From Linyphia triangularis (Eukaryota > Arthropoda > Arachnida > Araneae > Linyphiidae): 64,000 nucleotides of DNA. Below, piece after piece: positions 10,961 through 22,587 of this stretch (within the stretch, counting starts at the first letter, position 1; each line of letters starts with the position of its first letter). The notes beneath the pieces were generated by a model. It saw only the letters and a list, made by a program, of their open reading frames with translations. It made no database searches and was not told the DNA's origin. Position numbers and translations under genes: made by a program. The stretch covers positions 95,046,262-95,110,261 of the forward strand of contig OZ021727.1 of NCBI GenBank assembly GCA_963978545.1. Reading direction: 5' to 3'.

Positions 10961-13153
10961 TTGATAACCTATCATTGTAGCAACAGGAATGGATCTAAGT
11001 CAAATGAGTACACAATTGAAGACTATGCTGCACCAGAACGTGGTTCGTATATGATCTGGATAAGTAACCTGATGCTCCGTTCAAGAAGACTAGAACTTAT
11101 TACAAGTTTTATTCTAAAAAAACCTTAAATAATCTAGTACATGTTTTATATTTAATTTATGTATAAACAATGTTTCTACTAGGTCTTGCTCTTTAAGAAA
11201 TCCTTACTTTTAGTTTTCATTTATAAAAACCTTTAATAATTCTTATTTTTCTCTAATAGTAATTTAAAATTCCAGCTTATTTATTACAGCTAACTAGATT
11301 TGACTCATTTTCGATATGTTTGTGGTATTAATGGTTTCAAATGTGTTGTTTATTTTTAAATAAGATAGTTTATGCTAATTATCATACAAAATCTTGTTCA
11401 GGTTTGATTTTTAATTCATGTATGCAAGTTAAGGTTAGTTCTTATGAAAAATATTAAAGGTGTTTAATAGCTTCTTATTGTATGAAAAGTGTGGGAACCC
11501 TGATTAAAAACAATGTTTTTGTGTGCTAAATAAAGTAGACTTTCAAAAGTTTCATTTCTACCCTGCTCGTAATAAACATAAACATGAGCTATCTTTTTCG
11601 GTATGTTTGTGGTATTATTGGTTGTCCCTCAGCTTTTTTTAATTATTCTTTATTAAGAATTCCCCTATTTCAACATGAAAAACTTGCATTTAGTACAAAT
11701 AACAGTAAAATGACTTCCTCTGAAGGTGACTTTAAATAAATTTTTTTTAAATATATTCTATTTTAAGCTACATGATACCATTGCATAATGAAAGGTTGCT
11801 GTAATATGATAAAAAATATAATCTGCAAAATAATAAGTTGATTTAGTGCTCAGTTACAGACTTTTAATCAACTAAATGCTTTAAAAAGCCTCTTCTGTAC
11901 TTTTCCGTTAAAGGAGGCCATTGGCAAAATCCAAGTGTGGTACGGATTCTGCGCCAAGATAATTTTTGCCAATAAATGGCAGCAGCTGCCATTTTTTAAT
12001 AAGTTAACTGCCTATGGTTGCCATGATTTGGCTTGGTTTTACGTAAACAGTTCTTAACGCAGAATCCGTACTGTACTTGGATATTTTTTGCCAATAGCAC
12101 CCTTTAAGGGAAAAGTACTGTCTCTTCTGTATTAAAAATGTATGTTTATAATATATTACTTTTTTACAAATATATTTAAACAGAATTTGTTTGATAGTAT
12201 AATTTAGATACACATGTCCAACAGGGCAAAATATAATGGTATTCTGAAGCTGTGGTTTCCTTAACACAAGTTGTGGTGTAGAAAGTGGGATGCTAATTTT
12301 ACCAACCGTATTGTTATTCATAAAATGTTTTGTAATTACATCTGTTCAGTTTGCTTTTTTGTAATGAGCAATTAATAAAATATTTTGATTTTGTATTTTC
12401 ATTTATAATGTGAAGCTGCTATTTAAATTGGAATATATATATGAAATTGAGGGTGTCATGACTCTTTTTTATTGCATTTGAGATCTGATTAAATAAGTAA
12501 ACAATGTTTTCCTGTTCAAGTATTCTGTGTGAAATATACAGGGCTATAAAAATAGTTTGCTAAAATATGAGAATTGTTGATCTGATCATAATTTTAATTA
12601 TTTAAAAGGGTTATTGTTGGTAACAATAAATAAAGGTATTCAGTTTTTAAATAAATAGTAATGCTTATTAGAAATAGAATTTTTTTTTTAATTATATTTT
12701 CTACTTAATATGTGGATATTTTATTTGTTGAAAAAAAAAAATTACTTTAATATTGGTTGTTTCCAAATGGATATATTTTTAATTAATGCATGATTATACT
12801 ACTTCATTGCCCTAGCTGAAGAACCCATGCAGTTATATCCTCATTGAATGTTGAAAGGATAACTATTTTTTATTTATAATACATTAAAATAATTTATATA
12901 CAAAATATTATTTATAAAACTATATAATATATGAAAAAGTAATAATTTAAAACAAAAAAAAATTATTTAATACAAACAATATTTAATTTAAAAATATATA
13001 TTCTATCCACAGCTATAACAAGCAGGGGGGGGGGGGGGGAAACGCATTATTCAACATTTAATGCACCTTTAAGTTGAGGACAGAAATCATAAATATTGAT
13101 TCATCCTGAACTTCAAAATGCGGTACAAAAAATATAAAAGGGGGTTTAAACTA

Positions 13154-13440
13154 TCACCATAAAATGGTATAACAAAAACGCAAATATTGGTTCAACGTTT
13201 CACCATAAAATGGAGTAGCGAAAACACTAATTTTGGTGCAACCATGCACCATAAAATGGGGTAGCGAAAACGGGAATCTTGGTGCAACCATGCACCATAA
13301 AGTGGTGTAGCGAAAACGCGAATTTTGGTGCAACCTATCACCATAATATGGTGTCCGAGGTAGCACCATTATTTCGTGAAACTAAGCACCAAATGTTGGT
13401 GGCAGCTAAATGGGCACCAAATTTTGGTGCAGGGTGGAAC
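13154..13440. repeat. Subterminal GCACCA/TGGTGC palindrome cluster, right copy
   Basis: This is the reverse complement of the cluster at 1500-1800. It repeats units with ACCATAAAATGG-type palindromes and GTAGCGAAAAC spacers, ending at the outer terminus of the right composite copy. At least one unit differs (ACCATAAAGTGGTG here against the paired base in the left copy). Confidence 0.6.
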
Positions 13441-13458
13441 CAAATTTTTAACAGTGTA

Positions 13459-13984
13459 TATAACAATTTGTTGCCACTTTTCAATTTTGCAAACCGATCT
13501 CTTTAAAACTCCATACCTGTCTATCCAACATACTACTAGTCTCTTTATATCTCTCACTGTTATGTTATTCAAAATTAGGAAATGCTGTCTGAGATTTCCT
13601 ATCTAAAAAATAAAACACAATTTTCAAGCGCAATACCATAAGAATTTAGCAAATTCCCGCATAATTATCAGGCGGTGTTTCTAGTAAAAGTAATATTATC
13701 AACAAACCGTTACGTTAAATGGTTCAACTTTTCTGGAAATTAACTGGAAATTCATCTTTGCACGAATTGTATTAGAAATGAGAATTCAATCTTTTACCGA
13801 TCAATAATTACTAAAACAATATAATTTGCTTCAAACAGTTGGGTTTTTTGTCACACTGATGTCACAGCAGAGTTTCACATTGGCATGCTTATCATTCTTT
13901 TAGGTTTTAATTAGCGATTTAATTTTAATGTTTCATAGCAAAAATTCATCGCACAAACCTTTCATAATTTCAAAGTGTAGAGGG
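13459..13984. other. Right flank of the composite element; dispersed repeat, no gene
   Basis: No convincing coding sequence is seen. Positions 13730-13822 match the dispersed repeat at 880-962. The remainder is AT-rich. Short open frames across the composite element's border are chance. Confidence 0.4.
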
Positions 13985-14904
13985 AGGTTGGATAAGAACA
14001 TCAACACTTACCCTAGCGGATTTATTGAATATGCAAGTGGGAATAAGAAGCTAAATACTAACTTGGGTCCATTAAAAGATAACCAGGCTAAGTTCAGAAT
14101 GATGAAGGAATGTCAAATATATTAAAAAAAAATTTATGGCTATTTTTAATAATAATTTCAAAATGGGAAATATAACATGTGTAAGAAATATAACATGGGA
14201 AATATAACATGTGTCAAGAAATTTAAGATTGTAATTTTGGGAGCGAGGAAGTTATTTATCATTTAAAGCGCATTAAACCATTTTAGGCTCCTGGGCCAGA
14301 TGATATCTATCATGAAGTTCTGGTTTGAGTGTGCAAAAGAATTGAGGGATGTTTAACTGATTATTTATGAAACTTCTTTTCATTTCAGGTAATGTACCAT
14401 TAGATTGGATGTTACACCTCTTTTCAAAAAGAGTTTGAAAAGTGATTCAGGGAATTATCGTCCAGTTAGTTTGACATCAGCCATATGTAAGATTTTTGAT
14501 ACTTTGGTAAATAGAAATGCACTTAAATTTTTTTAAAGTCTGGGAGCGTACTTTCAAATAAACAGTATGGGTTCTGAAAAGGAAAATCTTATACGACGAA
14601 TCTGATTAACTTTTATGAAGATATAACTAAGGAAATTGATAGAAATAATGTTGATGTAGATTACCAGACAGATTTTGATAAGTCCCACACGAATCCTTAT
14701 TGCTCAAGTTAAAAAAAAATAGCATTCTGGGTGCTACTTTAAATTGGATTAGAAGTTGGTTAATTTACAGAACTCACCGAGTACAAATCAAGAGTAAATA
14801 TTTAAAATGTTCAGTGGATAAAAGTTGGATACCGAAGGGTTTGGTGCTTGGGTTTCTTTTATTTACTATTTTCATTCATGATATAAGTTAAAATATTGCT
14901 ATAC

Positions 14905-15905
14905 ATTGATAAAAGCTTACTTGAGCTCATTCAATACGCTACAACGATGAGTGAACCAGTTTTACAACTTCCTGATTGGCTGATTGGAACGTTTTTGTGG
15001 CCGATTCGTTAAGACTCTTTATAGACTGAGTGGCGACTGCAATTTTTGGACCCCATCGAACATCATTCTGATTTTTTTTATAGAAATTAGAGAAAAGTGA
15101 GTAGATTACGAATCTACTGGTCTGCCGTGGCAAAAATGGCCGAAACTGGTCAAAAATCGACTTTTAATAAGTTGAACTAAATCCAATTGCCAAATTAGCC
15201 ATAACTTGCCAAATAATGAGCATTTTTTTTATTTGCTAACCTTCACTCTTTAATGATCAATTAAGAAGGTTGCAGACTATTCAGATATCTGGCGATGGTC
15301 TACTTGCATCTATTAAAAGGGAGATAAGTTGGCAATAAACATTATGTCACGGATGACGTAACTGATGTCGCCAATTTGGCTTACTTTTAAAAGATAAAAA
15401 TTTTCCAAGCCAGAGATCAAAAATCGTTTGCGTTTTTTCTCATTGAAAATCGAAATACAGGGTTGCCAGACGAAAAAATTTGTTCTCTTTTTGGCAAGTT
15501 ATGACATATTTGGCAATCGGATTTTAGTTCAACTCATTCCAAGTCGATTTTTTTATCAGTTTCGGCCATTTTTGCCACGGCAGACCAGTGGATTCCTAAT
15601 CTACTCACTTTTCTCCAATCTTTATATAAAATTCAGAATGATGTTCGATGAGGTCCAAAAATTGCAGTCGTCTCTCTGACTATTAGAAAAGTTAAGTTTA
15701 GTTTAGAAAAGTAAAATATTAATTAAAATTTAAACTTAAACTTAAACTTACTTTCTTTTTGTTATCAACTTATATTTAAGTTTAATTCAAAACTATGTGA
15801 GCAGGTTATCATTAGTTTAAAAGTTGTGATTGGTCCGGAACTATATCTTTACGCGGAAGGATATATCCTCAAGGCTCAAGTAAAGTTGTCTCGAGGTATA
15901 GTAAC
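14905..15905 (+). repeat. ~270 bp dispersed repeat (interrupted copy) inside the CR1 LINE
   Basis: The segments left (14905-15021) and right (15683-15905) of the fold-back element together match the reverse complement of 1197-1465. Shared words are CTGATTGGCTGATTGGAA on the left, and TAAAATATTAATTAA, CTTTTTGTTAT, ACGCGGAAGGAT and GGCTCAAGTAA on the right. The insertion order is therefore CR1 first, then this repeat, then the fold-back element. Confidence 0.6.
15022..15682. mobile_element. Fold-back element, copy 3
   Basis: The inverted arms of about 190 bp begin TAGACTGAGTGGCGACTGC on the left and, as complement, TAGTCAGAGAGACGACTGC on the right. Both hold TCTGCCGTGGCAAAAATGGCC and GTTGAACTAAATCC words. 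It is visibly diverged from the copies at 5067 and 9265. There is no coding sequence, so it must rely on an outside enzyme. Confidence 0.75.
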
Positions 15906-16680
15906 GTTAGCATTTTCGCAGATGATTTAAAAATCATAGGAATTGTTATATTAATAAATGTATGGTTCTGCATATTGGGGCACAATAATAGAAATGCTTC
16001 TTATTATTTACAAGGTGTTAAAATCAACAATGGTGATATTGTTAAAAAATATAGACGTGTTAGTTAATGAGGATTTCAAAATGGCTCATCAATGTGAAGC
16101 AGCCATAAAAAAAGGCAAATATTAGTGTTTATTAAAAAAAAAAGTGTTTTAACTAAATCTAAAGATACCATTCTACAATTGTATAGGGGATATTAGAAAC
16201 CGCGAATGAGTATGCAGTACAGTTTTGGTCACCATATCTTAAAAATGACATTGAGTTGGTGAAGAGGCACACGGCTACAAAGATGATTCAGAGTTTTTCA
16301 TCATTCGAGTATAGGGATTAAAAATTGAATATATACACGCTGCCAGAAAGAAGATTTGGAGGAGATTTAATTCATTTATTCAAAATTATGATACTGATGG
16401 TTTGGAATTTATTACAGATAATAGAACGAGGGAGTCATGGTTTTAAATTGTTTAAATAGCAGCTTAATTCAGAAAGGAGGAAACATCGTTTCAAAAATAG
16501 GGTGATTGATGAATGGAATGGTTTGCCTGTAATGAATTCAACTGGGATGGATGGTTTTAAGAGTAAATTGGATATTTATTGGAGGACAGTTAAATGTTAT
16601 TCATAACTTTTAGCTGGACCAACCTTGTTGGGCACCGGTCCTGTAGTTGGTCGACACTATTTAATATATTTTTATTAGTC

Positions 16681-18407
16681 AAACTAATGGTTAAACTTTC
16701 ACTTGACAGATTTACACATTCAAAGACAAATGTTTATGTATATTCTTACGCGTAGCTAAGATCTTGGGCTATCTTGAGGATAATATTGCTATTAGTATAT
16801 CCAAAATGTTACCAAAAGGGTATATTTTGATTCTAATGTATACTTTTTTACTAAATATTTTAATTTCAGCTGAAACGAAATTCACTAGTTGTAATGTCTA
16901 TAGAAAAGTCTTAAAAAGTCAAAAGAAGTTAGTCTGTAAATGTTTTAACTTAAGCAAATTGATTTATAGTATCAAACGTAAAAATACATTTTAAATTCAT
17001 AAAGAAAAAATGCCACTTTTTACAGAATACTACACTAATTTAAATAAAACATAATAACATTAGATTTACATCTTAGACAATTTCATGACAATAAATTGAA
17101 ACTATATTTATTTCAAACTTTCTTTCAAATATTACATAATTTTTTGATTATTTAGATAATAAAATGAATAGAAAAATTCAATAATTGCTTCGAATTTGAA
17201 AGATATTGCATGATAATTTTAAATGATGCCACACATTTTACACAAAATAATTAGAAATTTGAAAGCTAAAAAGAAGCAACTATAACTATTAGTATCATTG
17301 ATAACAAACCTCTAAATTTGCAACTAATAGCAATTGACTCTTACTTCAATTTCTATAACCACTGTTAGGTAATATCCAATACTTTAAACCCAATCACAAC
17401 ATTTCTTCGTATCAAGTCCCCCCCCCCCCCTTTTTAGCCCAAATGGATGCAGGTTCCTTTGCCAGTGAGTAATTTAGAAAGAAATTATAAAATAGTTGTA
17501 GAGGATGCATTTTACTTATTTCTTAATGTTGTTTTAAAACATATTAAAAGCTTGAAAAAAAATAGATAATAAAAAGGAATAGTAGAAATTCGAAATGCTT
17601 TGATACCACTTGTCCTGAAAAGGTTTCGATAATATAAAACCAACTATTGAATAGGTGAATTTACTTCTAGAAATTTGATATAAATGTTAATACAGAAAAT
17701 TAGTCAATAGATTCCTTATTATTCAGAATTTTTTGTCGTCTTAATTTTTTGTAGTTATAATAATATAATTATTTGTAGTTATAATAATATAATTATTTGT
17801 AGTTATAATAATATAATTATTTGTATATTATACAGGCCAATTCGATTCGAAGCAAAATTGGTTTAGACTAGGATAAACTAGTTTATTTAAAATTCATAAG
17901 GATAAGCCGTTATGTCCAAAGAAAAATTAGTGTATCTTAAATGCTGTAAAATGTAAAAAAAAAATTACTTGACGTTAAGTTTCACCAATGGGAAGTGAGG
18001 CATTGCCATAATCCACATTTTAACGTTTGATAAGTGATACCTTAGATTTGCTGTGTTACGTTTTTGGAACATGTAATAAATTCTCAGCTTCCTGGCTCAA
18101 AGACATTGAGATATTCCACATTTAGATATTTGACCCCTAAAAATTAGATATCGTGTTCGAACAGATATAGTCTTAATTTTTGTGCTGTCACCTGTCTAGA
18201 ATTTTTGGAACTTATGAGAATGAGATATTTTTTCTGAACTAAAACTTAAAATAATTAAAAAAAAAAAAAACTAATTAAAACAATGAAAATCCGACAAAAA
18301 GAGTTAAAGATCTAATACCACTTATGCTTAAACGCTCAGAATTCTCTGCATATTGGAGGTTACTTTCTATAGAGTCACACACAAAAACTCTTCATTTTAT
18401 TATATAC
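16681..18407. other. AT-rich intergenic DNA with a 24-bp tandem repeat
   Basis: No gene is recognised. A perfect 24-bp unit (TTGTAGTTATAATAATATAA plus TTAT) is repeated 3.25 times at 17749-17826. A run of about 13 C lies near 17419. Short open frames have no supporting features. Confidence 0.55.
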
Positions 18408-19685
18408 TAGCTGAATACCCTTGCTTCTCTACGAAACATTTATCATGTGCAATATTTTAGCTAGCTATGAGGTCACGCGTTGCGGAAATCCGTCATTGGT
18501 ATATAAGTTCCAGTTTTTGGCGCTTTGCTCGCAGGAAGGTTCATCGTTAAGCAAAATCAAGCTCGCTTCGTTCGCTGAAAAGTTCATTGACACATAAGTA
18601 CAGGTTTACTTCACTCGTTGAAAGGTTCATTACTATGCAAGAATAGGCTCGCTTCTCTCGCTGAAAGGTTCAATGTTGCGTAGGCATAAGCTCGCTTCAC
18701 TCACTAAAATCTATAATTGCTACGTAAAGCCTTAATATTAGAAGCCTCTCCCCTGTCGAGACGCACTAAGCAATCCCCCCGTTAATACAGTACTACAACA
18801 CGCCTTTAAGATTATTTTAACACGTGTTTGTGGAATGGAAAGCAAAATTAGACGGCAAAACTACTTATGTTGAAACTTCCAGAGCTCTAGGCCTATTAGA
18901 AGTAACTTTTTGTGAAAATATTAATTAAAAAAATTAATCAAAAATCAAATCAAACTTTTAACATTCTATTTGTCAATAGTTCAATTAGAATGCCAAAACT
19001 ACTTGTGCTGAAAATTTCAGAACTGTAACCCAAGTAGAAATCGTTCTGTAAAATATTTATTAATTAAAAAAAATTAATTAAAAAAGAACTAAATAAAAAT
19101 TTAAAATTCTGTTTTTCAAAAATCCAATTAGGAGGCCACAACTACTTATGTTGAGAATTTCAGAGCTGTAGCCCTATTAGATATCGTTTTGTTAAATATA
19201 TATTAATTAATTAAAAAAATTAATTAAAAAAGAACTAAATAAAAATTTAAAATTATGTTTTTCAAAAGGCCAAATAAAGGGCCAAACCTTCTTATGTTGA
19301 AAATTTCAGAGCTGCAATCCTATTAGAAGTCGTTTTGTAAAAAAAATTGCTAATTAATTAAGAAAATTAATTAAAAAATAACTAATTAAAATGTTAACAT
19401 TATGTTTTTCAAATGTCCAATTAGAAGGCTAAAACTACTTATGTTGAAAATTTCAGAGCTGTATCTCTATTTAAAGTCACTTTGTAAAAAAAAATTAATA
19501 AAAAAATTAATTAAAAATGAACTAATTAAAACTTTAACATTCTGCTTGACATACAAAAAATTAGAAGGCCAAAACTTCTTGTGTTGAAAATTTCAGAGCT
19601 CTCTTACAATTTTAAGTAGGTTTCTATAGATCCACAGAGCCACAGACAGACAGATAGACACACAGCTTGTTTTGTTATTATAGAT
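18408..19685 (+). mobile_element. ACTAGCTGAATACCC-type dispersed element, copy 1
   Basis: The element begins CTAGCTGAATACCCTTGCTTC. It continues with four spaced copies of a GCTCGCTTCGCTCGCTGAAA-like word (about 18535-18700). It then carries a degenerate ~130 bp tandem array and ends with an (ACAG)-rich run and TTATTATAGATA. Two further copies are at 22588-23990 and 62545-63530, sharing the same order of modules. No protein is encoded, and open frames inside are repeat-generated. Similar CTAGCTG...ATAGAT-bounded elements are common in arthropods, but I cannot name the family. Confidence 0.7.
18850..19620 (+). repeat. ~130-140 bp tandem array inside the dispersed element, copy 1
   Basis: Five to six units repeat the core GGCCAAAACTACTTATGTTG, AAAATTTCAGAGCTGTAGC, CCTATTAGAAGTCGTTTTG, followed by TTAATTAAAAA runs and AAAATTCTGTTTTTCAAAAG. 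Unit spacing is about 130-145 bp. The number and spacing of units differ between the three element copies, so the array expands or contracts independently. Confidence 0.7.
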
Positions 19686-21210
19686 ATCGATGGTCTTCAT
19701 CGGAAAAAGTATCTTACGATTTGGACTCTGTTGTGAAATTATAAAAACGATGGATGAGTTGAGATAATTTGATTAAATTCGAGTTCGATGGGCCTGGAAT
19801 TTCGAACGAATTTTGTCCAGTATGAAGCATAAGAAGGTGTATACAAAACAGGTATCAAGACGTATGTTTCTTTATCACTTTGCAAATATTTAAAAAAAAA
19901 AAGGGATTTCTCACATAACAACTACATAAAGATTTATGAAAGTTCTATCTCACTTATTCTTTTTAGGTTGTCATTCTACGCATTCCTTTCTTTCAAGTTT
20001 GTGCATATTTTGATTACAAAAGAGCATTTCTGAGATGTTGTATATAGATAAACAGCTACAGCTACTCAGATGTAAAATATCACTAACAGATAATAACAAT
20101 ATTTCTTTTTATCACCAGAAAAGTTCGTACAAGAGGTTTCGACGCCAAAATGGCGCAATAGCCAAAAACTCTTTTGAAAAGGCCTTTCCAAACAGAAAAG
20201 CTTTTAACCTGTTGTGTCGTTACATCACTGTATTTGCAACTTGCAACTTTTTTGAAAAAGAAATGCAAGAAAGCTTTTAAAGTAAAAAAAAAAAAAAGGT
20301 GTCGGCGAACTATTTGTCTTGAAAAAGGGTGCAGATTGAAAATCGATCAAAACCCAGGAAAGAATACATTTGAAAACATCTGAGAAACACTCAAAAGTGA
20401 AAATGCTTTTAGAGACGTCCACCTTTTTCGAGTTTTTAAAACGCATTTGCATGATTTATTTGTATCAACACACGTGCTGCCATCTATTTAAGAACGTATG
20501 AAACTTCATGATGGGAAAGAAAACTAACACTATATTTTTTAACCAAATGCATTATTATATAAGAATGTAATAAAATAAAAATTTAATTTTTTCGAATAAT
20601 AAATGTTGATACCATACAACTGACTTGCCTAAAAAAAATTGAAATAGTTTGTATATAATGTTTCCTGATTTTGTAGTGAATTCTGTCCTATCTAAAATAC
20701 TTGATTTGTTTGAAAATTTATAAAATTAACAAAACAATTTCTCAATCCTAGCAAAATTTAAAACAGATCATGCAACCCATTACTAATAGGAATATTATTA
20801 GGTACTTATTAATGATAATTGAATTATAAAAATAGAAAGAAAAGAAAAGTGGCTTAGTTAGGATAAAAAATTTAAAATTAAAACGTATTAAAATATGAAA
20901 ACTTCAAATAAAGTTACGTTTATAATGCGATTCACATGAATTTAAAACTGCTTTAAGAAGGAACTTGAAATCAAATTTCGAATGTAATCTTGTAAATCTT
21001 CTGGCTTGTGATCGATTATGAATGATCACGTGTATGTTTATGATCTAAATTATAAACATATCTCTATATTTGGTTAAAGCGCCTCTCTATACTAAAAAAA
21101 ATCAGAGTCAAAATGAAGCATCGCTGTTTCAGAACTTTTCCGCAGCTCCGTTCTTCTCTGTGAAGAAAAATTTAGAGATGCGAACTTGAGTTTATGAATT
21201 ATTTTGTGCC

Positions 21211-21249
<39 letters not shown>

Positions 21250-22244
21250 CATGCGCCGTACTCTCTAAATAAATTCAAGCATTGTAGAAATCTAATATTT
21301 TACGGGCATATATATACTTACTAAAACACTAACATCACCATTTATTTAAATTTCGATGTAGTTTCTGAATATCCAAATTTCGAAAAATTCAATTTTGAGC
21401 TTCCACAATTGATGTTTGTTTTTATTATCAAACGAAAAGAATCAAAATAATATAAGCCAATTTTTATATTCATTACAAAGAGCCGTTTCTGTTGCCAGTG
21501 TGTGCTTGGTATTGCATCTAATTTTAAATATTAAAAATACCTCCATCAGCAAAATATCTGGTGACCTACTTTTCAAAATTTATTCATTAAAAATGAATAT
21601 CAATTTAGGTACTCACATCATAATATATATATATATTTTTAAATTTTTTTTTTTTTTAATTTATATATTTTTTAAATTTATTCGCATTAAAACAGTTTTA
21701 TTATTTATTTATTAAAGCAATTTTGACAAGAGAAAAGAGATTCTTCAATGATTGGTTAAATGCTATTTCAACACGATCGGATGACGACAAGTTAGTTTAT
21801 AAATATTCCGTAAAAGCGACCTTTTAGTGACAGTGGCAGTCCCCAAAATTTCATAAAATGTATTGTAATCGACATCGAATCTCTCTGCCAATTTTTAGCC
21901 CGATTGGATGAAAGCAAGTAGGTTAATTTAGACTCCTTAGATTTGTCCGGCAGTCACTACGAAACAAACAAACAAAATGAAGTTAATGTAAAGGATTTAA
22001 AAAGATGAATGTCTTTTAATAAATTATATCATGAGACAGACAATATTATCAGGATTCGATATCAGAACTCACATTGTTAAAGTAGCAAAACTGATGTGAA
22101 TGATTGAAGTTAATTAAACGGTATATTTTCTACTAAGCATTTTTATTCCCCATCTTTAAAAGTGAAAATGAAGTGCTGCCAGTTATAGTATTTTGAATTG
22201 TATAGTAGTATAAAGTAGTAGTATAACGACTACTTCACTCCCAA
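19686..22244. other. AT-rich DNA without a recognised gene; 30+ bp A tract
   Basis: A homopolymer of about 32 A lies near 21216-21247 and a shorter A tract near 20284. A CGCTGTTTCAGAA word at about 21122 recurs near 22470, suggesting a further low-copy repeat. Open frames around 20.0-20.5 and 21.4 kb are AT-rich, cross simple sequence and show no domain. Confidence 0.45.
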
Positions 22245-22424
22245 CCAAGCCGGCAGCCAGGATATTTCCTCGGGGGAGAGAGGGGGGGATGGGGGTATTG
22301 TCGAAAATTTGATTAAATACATATAACAAGTTACACAAAAAAAAAGAAGGGGAAGTGGTAAAACAAGATTTCACACAATTTCGGGGGGGAGGGGGGACTC
22401 TCCCTGTCTACGGCCCTGCTGTCA
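22245..22424 (-). repeat. CAGGGCCGTAGACAGGGAG-ended repeat, copy 1
   Basis: Read on the minus strand it begins CAGGGCCGTAGACAGGGAG, then a C-rich tract, TGTGTGAAATCTTG, CCACTTCCCCTTC, and TAACTTGTTATATG. The same modules in the same order occur on the plus strand at 63541-63660. It is non-coding, and the class is unassigned. Confidence 0.55.
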
Positions 22425-22587
22425 ACTCATAAGGATACTAAAAGTAGTAAGTAGTAAAAGAAATCGCCGCTGTTTCAGAATTTTTACGCATCACAAAGTT
22501 CCAAGATGTTTTTCAAAGTGGTGCTTTAATTAAGCAAAATTCCTCAGGAGTTGTCAATGACGTATCCTGTACATTCTTATTTTCACA

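Larger units (their letters stand above)
8119..13456 (-). mobile_element. 5.34 kb TA-flanked composite transposon, right copy (inverted)
   Basis: This is the near-identical reverse complement of 1490-6834. It begins CACTGTTAAAAAATTCAG and ends AAATTTTTAACAGTG, with TA at 8117-8118 and 13457-13458. A 77-codon frame in the internal transposase remnant is identical in the two copies, and a 71-codon frame differs at two residues. Homopolymer runs and a (TA)n run differ in length between copies. Its length of 5338 bp compares with 5345 bp on the left. Sequences immediately outside the four ends are unrelated, so the pair can be read as two insertions, although inverted duplication cannot be excluded. 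Confidence 0.8.
13985..16680 (+). pseudogene. Decayed CR1-type LINE reverse transcriptase, interrupted by nested repeats
   Basis: Translated fragments follow the order of a CR1/L2-clade reverse transcriptase. They are LGPLKDNQ near 14070, APGPDDIY near 14290, LFKKS...NYRPVSLTS near 14420-14480, an IPKGLVLGFLLF-like domain near 14830, FADDLKIIG near 15915, and the C-terminal RTRESWF and DEWNGLP segments near 16430 and 16510-16530. The tail near 16620 retains the TTGTTGGGCACCGGTCCTG style of CR1 3' ends. Numerous stops and frameshifts make it non-functional. About 1 kb of foreign repeat (14905-15905) splits it immediately before the FADD catalytic motif. Confidence 0.8.

Noticed and set aside
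21416..21715. 99-codon plus frame with hydrophobic C-terminal part.
   Set aside because: The hydrophobic stretch is encoded by AT-rich simple sequence and a T tract; there is no splice context or known domain.
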